Notes under the pieces: generated by a model
Told to the model about the DNA's origin: nothing
Seen by the model: the letters and a program-made list of their open reading frames with translations, nothing else
Databases searched by the model: none
In this document: piece after piece, positions 1-4,871 of the stretch
Position numbering within the stretch: position 1 is the first letter of the stretch
Layout of the letters: each line of letters starts with the position of its first letter
NCBI GenBank assembly: GCA_963840725.1
Contig: CAWIZY010000001.1
Span: 1 to 5,057 of the forward strand
Reading direction: 5' to 3'
DNA from: CAVWDU01 sp963840725
GTDB lineage: Bacteria; Pseudomonadota; Gammaproteobacteria; Pseudomonadales; Halieaceae
DNA: 5,057 bases
Translations under genes and position numbers: made by a program

Positions 1-59
1 CCGCTCGCGCGGTAGTTGGTGCTCTGATCTGAGTCGGTGGGGCGAGTAAGCCAGTAGCG

Positions 60-107
60 CTGTTTCCTATGTTGAGGAATGAGGCAATCCGCCTCGTTCT
101 GAAACAG
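60..107. repeat. Nested inverted repeat upstream of recombinase gene
   Basis: CTGTTTC (60-66) pairs perfectly with GAAACAG (101-107). Inside it AATGAGGC (78-85) pairs with GCCTCGTT (91-98) with one G-T wobble and a five-base loop. The structure ends where the AGGAG ribosome site (106-110) of the recombinase begins, so a folded transcript would partly hide that site. It could be a leader hairpin limiting translation or part of the element's left (terIS-side) end; the sequence does not decide. Bases 1-59 contain only a short CCGC/GCGG hairpin (1-12) and no gene I can support. Confidence 0.5.
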
Positions 108-117
108 GAGCAGACCA

Positions 118-927
118 ATGACTCAATCGACTCGCGCCATCAGCCCCTTGCGTCAACGCATGATCGACGACATGCGGCTGCGCAAACTGTCACCCAAGAC
201 CCAGGTAGCCTACGTCCGCTCAGTCAGAAACTTCACGCGTTTTCTGGGTCAGCCTCCAGATGCCGCAAGCGCCGAAGACCTGAGACGCTACCAGCTGCAT
301 CTGGTCGAGCAGGGAATGTCGAGTGGCAGCCTGAATGCCACGATCACCGGCTTGAAGTTTTTCTTCGAAACCACCCTCGGACACCCCGAGGTAATGACGA
401 AGATGAGCCACGTTTACGAGCCACGCAAGTTGCCCGTTATCTTGAGTCTCGAGGAGGTGACCCGCCTGCTGCAAGCCGCCGGCGGCCCCAAGTATCAAGC
501 CGCCCTGGGAGTGGCCTATGGCGCCGGTCTGCGTGCCAATGAGGTCGTTCATCTCACCACCGGTGACATCGACAGCCAGCGTATGGTCATTCGCGTCGAG
601 CAGGGCAAGGGCAAACGGGATCGCTACGCGATGCTCTCACCGACATTGCTCGAGTTGTTACGCGCCTGGTGGCGACATGCCCACCTTCACCAGCAGCTAC
701 TATCGGGTGGCTGGCTGTTCCCGGGACAAAACCCCGTGAATCCCCTATCGACACGGCAGCTCAACCGGGCCTTCCACTTTGCGTGCCAGGCCGCCGAGAT
801 CGACAAGGCGGTGTCGCTGCATTCTCTGCGCCACGCCTTTGCCACGCGTCTACTTGAGCACCACGAGGATATCCGCGTGATCCAGGTGCTGCTTGGGCAC
901 AAGAAACTCGAGAATACCGCTCGTTAA
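118..927 (+). CDS. Tyrosine recombinase of IS91-like element, truncated at the catalytic Tyr codon
   Basis: This is a phage-integrase/XerC-like tyrosine recombinase of 269 residues. Enzymes of this family cut and rejoin DNA through a 3'-phosphotyrosine intermediate. The N-terminal SAM-like DNA-binding domain spans about residues 12-95. The catalytic domain shows R139 (in GAGLRANE), K166 in the beta-hairpin (GKGKRDR), H235 and R238 (HSLRH), and H261 (LLGHKK). The nucleophilic tyrosine should lie nine residues after H261, at position 270, and that codon is TAA (925-927). The frame then continues with family-like sequence to 1002. As written, the protein lacks its nucleophile and C-terminal helix and should be unable to cleave DNA, although it might still bind it. 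The ATG at 118 has AGGAG at 106-110 with good spacing. The Y2 transposase follows directly, which suggests one operon. A sequencing error or a very recent mutation are both possible causes of the stop. Confidence 0.9.
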   Translation: MTQSTRAISPLRQRMIDDMRLRKLSPKTQVAYVRSVRNFTRFLGQPPDAASAEDLRRYQLHLVEQGMSSGSLNATITGLKFFFETTLGHPEVMTKMSHVYEPRKLPVILSLEEVTRLLQAAGGPKYQAALGVAYGAGLRANEVVHLTTGDIDSQRMVIRVEQGKGKRDRYAMLSPTLLELLRAWWRHAHLHQQLLSGGWLFPGQNPVNPLSTRQLNRAFHFACQAAEIDKAVSLHSLRHAFATRLLEHHEDIRVIQVLLGHKKLENTAR

Positions 928-1002
928 AGCCAGGTCGCGGCTAAGCTTTTACGTGAAGTGAAGGGCCCACTGGAATATCTGGAGATCAGGCCGCCCAATT
1001 AA
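925..1002 (+). other. Orphaned C-terminal frame of the recombinase after the nonsense codon
   Basis: After TAA at 925-927 the same frame stays open for 24 codons to a second TAA at 1000-1002. It encodes a helix-like tail beginning SQVAAKLLREV and ending LEIRPPN. This is what normally follows the catalytic tyrosine in these recombinases (pattern Y-[ST]-x-V-A). A TAT or TAC changed to TAA by one base explains the break. Restoring it gives a 294-residue protein whose stop lies nine bases before the transposase start. Confidence 0.8.
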
Positions 1003-1011
1003 GGCAGGGGC

Positions 1012-2208
1012 ATGTCTCGTCCTTCCCTCGAGGTCGCGGATATCTTCCGTGCCCACGGGCCGGCCTGGCGGCAGACCCAGCGCGGGCATCTCAGCCTGGG
1101 CCAGTGCAAGGTCATGTCAGCGATCGAGCAGTGCCGCAGCGCGGCGCTGGGCGGCCATGTGCTGCATTGTCCCGCCTGTGAGCATGCCCAGATCGCCTAC
1201 AACTCCTGCCGTAATCGGCATTGCCCGAAGTGTCAGGCCAGTGCCGCCCGCCGCTGGCTCGAGGCCCGTCAGGTCGATCTGCTGCCGGTCGACTACTACC
1301 ACGTCGTCTTTACCCTGCCGGCGCCGATCAGTGCGATCGCCTATCACAATAAAGCGGTGATCTACGGCCTGCTGTTTCAGGTCGCGGCCGAGACGCTGCG
1401 CACCATCGCGGCCGATCCGAGGCATCTGGGTGCGCGCATCGGGCTGACCCTGGTCCTGCACACCTGGGGCTCGGCGCTGACCCATCACCCGCACGTGCAC
1501 GGGATCGTCCCTGGTGGTGGTCTGTCGCCCGACGGGGAGCGCTGGGTTGCCTGCAAACCGGGCTTCTTCCTGCCAGTACGCGTGCTCTCGCGGCTGTTTC
1601 GGCGGCGTTTCCTCGAGGCACTCGCCCAGGCCCATGCGGCCGGTCAGCTGCAGTTTTACGGCGAGCATGCTGCGTTGGCTGACGCCAGTGTCTTTGCCGA
1701 TTGGCTTGCACCCCTGCGGCAATGCGAGTGGGTGGTCTACGCCAAGCGCCCGTTTGCCGGACCCTCTGCGGTATTGGCCTATCTCGCCCGCTATACCCAC
1801 CGGGTGGCGATCGCCAACAGCCGACTCATCGCCCTGGATGAGCGCGGTGTCACCTTCAGGTGGAAAGACTATCGCGCCAAGGGCAAGGCCAAGTACAAGA
1901 CCATGACGCTGGGTACCTGGGAATTCCTGCGCCGCTTCCTGCTGCATGTGCTGCCCACGGGCTTTCACCGCATCCGTCACTACGGCCTGATCGCCAATGC
2001 CGGGCGCAGGGACAACCTGGCCAGGGCAAGGGAACTGCTGAACGCACCACCTGACATCGATGACAAAACAGGCACCGGCGATGCCTCAGCCGATCCCGTG
2101 CAGCCGACCTATGTCTGCCCGGACTGTGGTGCGCCGATGATCATCATCGAGACCTTCGGGCGCGGACAACCGATCCGTGCGCCACCCCAGCTGCGAGGTG
2201 CCGCATGA
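1012..2208 (+). CDS. tnpA: IS91-family HUH/Y2 rolling-circle transposase
   Basis: This 398-residue protein has the full layout of IS91-family transposases, which move single-stranded DNA by rolling-circle replication through 5'-phosphotyrosine links. The N-terminal zinc-binding region carries C53, C56, C66, C71 and C74 (HCPAC and CPKC motifs). The HUH metal-binding motif is HPHVH at 159-163. The paired catalytic tyrosines are Y257 and Y261 in YLARYTHR. A C-terminal CPDC pair (369-372) precedes the family-typical IIETFGRG and IRAPP tail. Length and motifs are complete, so the gene looks functional. The ATG at 1012 has AAGG at 1001-1004 as ribosome site, overlapping the old recombinase stop, so the two genes were probably translationally linked before the nonsense mutation. 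Ribosomes now stop about 85 bases earlier. The stop overlaps the start of a small downstream ORF. The family assignment is secure; the individual IS name is not. Confidence 0.95.
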   Translation: MSRPSLEVADIFRAHGPAWRQTQRGHLSLGQCKVMSAIEQCRSAALGGHVLHCPACEHAQIAYNSCRNRHCPKCQASAARRWLEARQVDLLPVDYYHVVFTLPAPISAIAYHNKAVIYGLLFQVAAETLRTIAADPRHLGARIGLTLVLHTWGSALTHHPHVHGIVPGGGLSPDGERWVACKPGFFLPVRVLSRLFRRRFLEALAQAHAAGQLQFYGEHAALADASVFADWLAPLRQCEWVVYAKRPFAGPSAVLAYLARYTHRVAIANSRLIALDERGVTFRWKDYRAKGKAKYKTMTLGTWEFLRRFLLHVLPTGFHRIRHYGLIANAGRRDNLARARELLNAPPDIDDKTGTGDASADPVQPTYVCPDCGAPMIIIETFGRGQPIRAPPQLRGAA

Positions 2209-2504
2209 CTATGCGAGCCTACAGCGTTGACTATCCCTATCGTTATCGGCCAGCGCCGATACGGGCCGCTTTTGTGCCTTGCCATCGAGACGTGCATTTT
2301 TGCGTGCGATGCGGGCGAGAAATCTGGCCTGTCCGGTATGCTGCTGACTCTCTGCGCGATGGCTTCGCCTGGATGACCGACCTTATCGACACCTCAGGCC
2401 ACCGAGCGACGATTCAAATCCCCATAGCCATGTGGTCTACCCTGACCACCGTGAAGCATCCCGCGGTTTCCTCCCTCGGGGCTTATCCGACGCCTGCCCA
2501 CTGA
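2205..2504 (+). CDS. Small hypothetical ORF overlapping the Y2 transposase stop
   Basis: This is a 99-residue ORF whose ATG overlaps the transposase TGA as ATGA, an arrangement that often means translational coupling. The N-terminal third is aromatic and arginine-rich (YPYRYRPAPIR), followed by C26, H27, H31, C33 and C36, which could form a small zinc knuckle (FCVRCGRE). The C-terminal part has no pattern I recognise. No separate Shine-Dalgarno site is evident. The main alternative is that this is the untranslated right end of the IS91-like element, since the ORF covers a strong hairpin at 2244-2261 and members of the family carry their replication origin (oriIS) downstream of the transposase. 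I do not recognise the protein and assign no function. Confidence 0.3.
   Translation: MTMRAYSVDYPYRYRPAPIRAAFVPCHRDVHFCVRCGREIWPVRYAADSLRDGFAWMTDLIDTSGHRATIQIPIAMWSTLTTVKHPAVSSLGAYPTPAH
2244..2261. repeat. Perfect 7-bp hairpin 36 bases after the transposase, oriIS candidate
   Basis: TATCGGC (2244-2250) and GCCGATA (2255-2261) form a perfect stem around a four-base CAGC loop. IS91-family transposases recognise a subterminal hairpin at the oriIS end downstream of the transposase, so this is a reasonable candidate for part of that end. It is followed by GGGCCGC and a TTTT run, so a weak terminator is the alternative. Confidence 0.4.
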
Positions 2505-2544
2505 ACCCCAATGAGTACCCGTAGACCTCCAGCTGAGGGCAGGC
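2492..2544. repeat. 8-bp inverted repeat in the right-hand tail of the IS91-like element
   Basis: GCCTGCCC (2492-2499) is matched perfectly by GGGCAGGC (2537-2544) with a 37-base loop. The stem is flanked on both sides by the direct copy ATCCGA (2485-2490 and 2545-2550; one spacer base on the left only). Nearby tetramers of the IS91-type target class are GAAC at 2503 and 2552 and CAAG at 2580 and 2596, so several right-end positions are possible. From 2505 to 2611 I see no gene. Confidence 0.4.
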
Positions 2545-2611
2545 ATCCGATGAACCCTTAACAATAGCGGACCTTAGCTCAAGGCCAGCGACGGGCAAGT
2601 CGATCCCCTGT

Positions 2612-2652
2612 GTGTCAACCTGATCCCATACAGTCACTTGGTGGGATAACAT
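2612..2652 (+). repeat. Left terminal inverted repeat of the IS3-family element
   Basis: GTGTCAACCTG (2612-2622), ACAG (2630-2633) and GATAACAT (2645-2652) recur in the same order in the complement of the right end. The intervals differ by one base each, so the repeat is about 40 bases long with two indels. The outer base T2611 has no partner at the right end (G4201), so the boundary is placed at 2612. Confidence 0.75.
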
Positions 2653-2686
2653 AGATTTCAGGGCTATGGATACAGGATCGATTGAG

Positions 2687-3091
2687 ATGCCCAAATCAGT
2701 ATCGGAACTGCCCGAGAGCCAGGTGACGCCGGCGCCTTCGTTGGAGAAGCGTAGCCGGCGCCAGTTCACGCCGGATTATAAACTTCGCATGATTGCTGAG
2801 GCAGATGCGTGTAAGCATGGTGAGCTTGGTGCCTTGCTGCGTCGCGAGAAGCTCTACAGCAATCAACTTTCTACCTGGCGACGCGAGTATGCTGAAGGCG
2901 GGATTGCGGGGCTGAGTAAGAGCGCGCCGGGACCAGCGGCTTCGAAGACGCCGGAACAACGTCAGAATGAACAGCTTCGCAAGGAAAATGCTCGCCTGAC
3001 GCGCAAGCTGGAGATGGCGAATGATTGCCTTGATCTCCAAAAAAAAGCCTTGTCGATGCTCGATCGTTTGCGCAATGGGAACGATGCGTGA
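2687..3091 (+). CDS. IS3-family transposase OrfA (HTH DNA-binding subunit)
   Basis: This 134-residue protein supplies terminal-repeat recognition and oligomerisation for the IS3-family transposase. Residues about 24-72 form the helix-turn-helix region of the IS3/IS911 type, from RRQFTPDYK through YSNQLSTWRRE, with the conserved tryptophan W64. Residues about 89-130 are a heptad-rich coiled coil (QLRKENARLTRKLEMAND) of leucine-zipper character, used for dimerisation. I chose the ATG at 2687 because AGGA at 2674-2677 is well spaced. An in-frame ATG at 2666 would add seven residues, but its AGGG lies only two bases away. The stop TGA (3089-3091) overlaps the GTG start of OrfB. An A8 run near the 3' end lets some ribosomes shift into OrfB. 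When made alone, OrfA is in many IS3 elements also a regulator of transposition. Confidence 0.88.
   Translation: MPKSVSELPESQVTPAPSLEKRSRRQFTPDYKLRMIAEADACKHGELGALLRREKLYSNQLSTWRREYAEGGIAGLSKSAPGPAASKTPEQRQNEQLRKENARLTRKLEMANDCLDLQKKALSMLDRLRNGNDA
3039..3047 (+). other. Programmed -1 frameshift site (A8G) producing OrfAB
   Basis: Eight adenines followed by G (3039-3047) sit in the OrfA frame as CAA AAA AAA GCC, which allows tandem slippage of two AAA codons by one base. The -1 frame is closed upstream by TGA at 3031-3033 and open from there through OrfB, so this run is the only good slip site in the shared window. Possible stimulation comes from ATCGTT (3063-3068) pairing with AACGAT (3080-3085), 16 bases downstream. 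The predicted fusion is about 491 residues. Frameshifting at A-rich runs is the established way IS3 elements make active transposase. Confidence 0.75.
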
Positions 3092-4161
3092 ACACCGTTA
3101 TCGAACAATGCCCTGATCGGCTACCGATGAGTGTGGCCTGCCGGGCCTTGGGACTAAACCGCAGCAGCCTCTATCGACGACGTCGACGGGCGCAGGATGA
3201 TATTCCCCTGAATCTTGCTCGCAAAGCGTCGGTGCAACCCCGAGCACTGAGCAGGCAAGAACGAGCGCGGGTCATCGAGACGCTGCATAGCGAGCCTTAC
3301 CGCGATCAACCGCCAGCCGAGGTTTATCAGCGTCTACTCGAACAGGGCACCCATTTGTGCTCAATCAGCACCATGCATCGTGTGCTGCGTGAGCAGAAGG
3401 AGAACGGTGAGCGTCGCCATCAACGTCCCGCACAGCATTACGCCATCCCAAGGCTACTGGCTTTCGGCCCTAACGAAGTCTGGTCATGGGACATCACAAA
3501 GCTCGCGTTGGTGCACCGGGGTGTCTATCTGTCGCTGTACGTCGTGATGGATCTCTTCAGTCGCTTTGTCGTCGCCTGGATGCTCTCGAAAAAGGAAAAC
3601 AGCGCCCTGTCCAAGCAACTAATGAACGAGGCCGCCGCACGCTATGCCATCGCCCCGGGGCAACTCACGCTGCATCAGGATCGTGGGTCACCGATGACGG
3701 CGCATGGGTATCTGGAAAACATGATGGAGTTGGACATCACTTGCAGCCATAGCCGGCCCCGGGTGAGCAACGATAACCCGTTCAGCGAAAGCCAGTTCAA
3801 GACCCAGAAATACCAACCGGACTACCCGGGCCGATTCGAAAACGCTGCGCATGCCCGCCGCTGGTGTGACGACTATTTCAGCTGGTACAACTATGAGCAC
3901 CATCATAGCGGGATTTCCGGCTATACCCCTGAGCAGGTGTTCACAGGTCGCTATAAAGGCATCGCTGAGCAAAAGCAGCGCGTGTTGGACGATCGCTACG
4001 AGCAGACGCCAGAACGCTTCGTCAACGGTCGTCCTGCGGTCAAAATGCCGCCGCACTTCGTTGCCATCAACCCAATCACCCCCGCAGACGATGGTGAAAC
4101 CGTTGCTGATCGTGTGAACTTTCCGACAATCACAGCAGCCGGCTATTTGGCTGGCAAATAA
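3088..4161 (+). CDS. IS3-family transposase OrfB (DDE integrase-like catalytic domain)
   Basis: This 357-residue protein is the catalytic part of an IS3-family transposase, which excises the element as a circle through DDE chemistry. A short HTH_21-like N-terminal region (about 15-110, with MSVACRALGLNRSSLYR and SISTMHRVLRE) precedes the rve-type integrase core. The triad is D135 (WSWDITK), D198 (HQDRGSP) and E234 (NPFSESQFK), with exactly 35 residues between the second aspartate and the glutamate, as in the family. The C-terminal WYNYEHHHSGISGYTPEQVF motif is typical. The GTG at 3088 overlaps the OrfA stop as GTGA, so separate OrfB synthesis by coupling is possible, but the frame is open further upstream and the OrfAB fusion made at the A8G site is the likely active enzyme. 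No internal stops or missing catalytic residues are seen. HQDRG replaces the commoner HSDxG, which may mark a subgroup. Confidence 0.92.
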   Translation: MNTVIEQCPDRLPMSVACRALGLNRSSLYRRRRRAQDDIPLNLARKASVQPRALSRQERARVIETLHSEPYRDQPPAEVYQRLLEQGTHLCSISTMHRVLREQKENGERRHQRPAQHYAIPRLLAFGPNEVWSWDITKLALVHRGVYLSLYVVMDLFSRFVVAWMLSKKENSALSKQLMNEAAARYAIAPGQLTLHQDRGSPMTAHGYLENMMELDITCSHSRPRVSNDNPFSESQFKTQKYQPDYPGRFENAAHARRWCDDYFSWYNYEHHHSGISGYTPEQVFTGRYKGIAEQKQRVLDDRYEQTPERFVNGRPAVKMPPHFVAINPITPADDGETVADRVNFPTITAAGYLAGK

Positions 4162-4200
4162 ATGTTATCTGTAAATTAGCTGTCCTCAACAGGTTGACAC
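4162..4200 (-). repeat. Right terminal inverted repeat of the IS3-family element, with outward TTGACA
   Basis: This is the complement of the left repeat: ATGTTATC (4162-4169), then CTGT (4180-4183), then CAGGTTGACAC (4190-4200). It starts immediately after the OrfB stop, so the element has almost no 3' untranslated DNA. TTGACA (4194-4199) is a perfect sigma-70 -35 box pointing outward. In IS3-family circles a right-end -35 and a left-end -10 can form a junction promoter. The left end offers only a weak -10 near CATACA (2627-2632). Confidence 0.75.
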
Positions 4201-4278
4201 GTTCCGGATCACCGAAGGTGCGTGGGCCGAGTGATGAAACATTGACACAATAGGACCACGACCAGTTCGGGAACACCA

Positions 4279-4526
4279 ATGCCCATGAATGAGCGGAACT
4301 GTCGATTAATTTTACATTATGTCTTTCCCAGGGCGGGGCTAGGAAACAATGAGGCATTTAGCTGGGATTTGCCGAGTTAGCAATATATTTCACCGAGGGC
4401 GACGTGTTGGCTTTCGGCTTTCAGGCTGAAGAAGCGGGCCAATTTTTGGCAGCCAACGACGGCCCTTCGATTTACCTGTGGTGGCAGTTAGAAAGTTGGG
4501 CGCTTCACTTGCCGACGACGGAGTGA
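4279..4526 (+). pseudogene. Possible small gene broken by one frameshift
   Basis: An ORF from ATG 4279 encodes 33 residues (starting MPMNERNCRL) and stops at TAG 4378-4380. A second frame is open from 4362 to TGA 4524-4526 without an ATG. It encodes a protein-like segment beginning ELAIYFTEGDVLAFGF and containing IYLWWQLESWALHL. Joining the two by one base change near 4365-4380 would give a protein of about 80-85 residues. Composition is ordinary for a soluble protein, with acidic and aromatic residues and no obvious low complexity. I do not recognise the family. A weak GGGA (4269-4272) precedes the ATG. Chance overlap of open frames is the main alternative, and an alternative GTG start at 4404 for a 40-residue product is possible. 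Confidence 0.25.
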
Positions 4527-4741
4527 CATTCATAACCTATGTGACTCCGAGCATCAAATACCTGTATGCCTATATCCTCTTTCTGGCTACGTTTATCGGT
4601 TTCCTCGATTCGTGGCTGGCGGGGGAGGAGACTGGGTTTGGTAACAAGAAAAGAAAGACACAGCCATTTATGCGGCAGCGCAATTCGCTAGAAAACCGCG
4701 CGGCGCAAGGATGTCTCACCATTTTAAATAACGACGATTAA
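4478..4741 (+). CDS. Small hypothetical protein with one predicted membrane segment
   Basis: This 87-residue ORF starts at GTG 4478 with no visible ribosome site. A later GTG at 4523 overlaps the TGA of the upstream frame as GTGA and would give 72 residues, an arrangement that would permit translational coupling. A hydrophobic stretch at residues about 28-48 (YLYAYILFLATFIGFLDSWLA) is long enough for one membrane helix, and it is followed by a basic cluster, KKRK (57-60), that would favour a cytoplasmic C-terminus. The tail has no motif I know. Its base composition is lower in GC than the transposase genes, as in the whole region. It could be a small membrane protein, a remnant of a larger gene, or a chance ORF. 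No function is assigned. Confidence 0.3.
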   Translation: MVAVRKLGASLADDGVTFITYVTPSIKYLYAYILFLATFIGFLDSWLAGEETGFGNKKRKTQPFMRQRNSLENRAAQGCLTILNNDD

Positions 4742-4770
4742 ATTGAAATGAAGGGAAAATCAGAACTTCT

Positions 4771-4804
4771 GCTTTTTCGCTTTTTCGCTTTTTCGCTTTT
4801 TTCG
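4771..4804. repeat. Tandem repeat, 8-bp unit GCTTTTTC, about four copies
   Basis: Three perfect copies of GCTTTTTC (4771-4778, 4779-4786, 4787-4794) are followed by a fourth copy with one extra T (4795-4803). On the other strand the unit is purine-rich (GAAAAAGC). It lies in apparently non-coding DNA just inside the right arm of the 11-base inverted repeat. Such a run is prone to slippage and copy-number change. Confidence 0.85.
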
Positions 4805-4871
4805 ATGTTCCCTATTGTGTCCTGTAACCATAACATCATATTTTACCCGACAGATCACGTAAGTGGGGTGG

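Larger units (their letters stand above)
118..2264 (+). mobile_element. IS91-family-like element carrying a tyrosine recombinase plus Y2 transposase (minimum extent)
   Basis: The limits given are the recombinase start and the end of the first downstream hairpin, so they are a minimum. The true ends probably lie within 1-117 and between about 2265 and 2611, because the IS3 element begins at 2612. IS91-family elements lack classical terminal inverted repeats and target duplications, so the ends cannot be read directly. IS91-like elements with an accessory recombinase gene upstream of the transposase are known. Here the recombinase is interrupted and the transposase is intact. Confidence 0.7.
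2612..4200 (+). mobile_element. IS3-family insertion sequence, apparently complete (about 1.59 kb)
   Basis: The element is bounded by GTGTCAACCTG (2612-2622) and its exact complement at 4190-4200, and the similarity continues inward as imperfect repeats. It contains the two-ORF organisation of the IS3 family: OrfA in one frame, OrfB in the -1 frame with a GTGA overlap, and an A8G slippery run between them. The size is at the upper end of the usual family range. The bases next to the two ends (CCTGT before, GTTCC after) do not form a target duplication. It lies just right of the IS91-like element and may have inserted into that element's right end. The subgroup within IS3 is not assigned. Confidence 0.85.
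4244..4821. repeat. 11-bp perfect inverted repeat pair bracketing a 578-base segment
   Basis: GACACAATAGG (4244-4254) is the exact reverse complement of CCTATTGTGTC (4811-4821). The repeats face each other around both small ORFs described below and the 8-base tandem repeat. No direct duplication flanks them. They could be the ends of a small non-autonomous element or remnant, but an 11-base match in 860 bases can also arise by chance. Confidence 0.3.

Noticed and set aside
1117..1980. Long minus-strand ORF (287 codons) opposite the Y2 transposase
   Set aside because: It lies wholly inside a gene with a complete set of family motifs, has no recognisable domain, and is a usual by-product of GC-rich coding DNA.
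2437..2769. Minus-strand ORF across the IS91 tail and the IS3 left end
   Set aside because: It crosses the IS3 terminal repeat and the start of OrfA, so it cannot be an ancestral gene, and the part outside the IS shows no recognised motif.
3688..4056. Minus-strand ORF opposite OrfB
   Set aside because: It is a shadow of the DDE-domain coding sequence with no independent ribosome site or motif.
4130..4357. Minus-strand ORF across the IS3 right end
   Set aside because: It spans the IS boundary and about a third of it is terminal-repeat sequence; composition gives no support.
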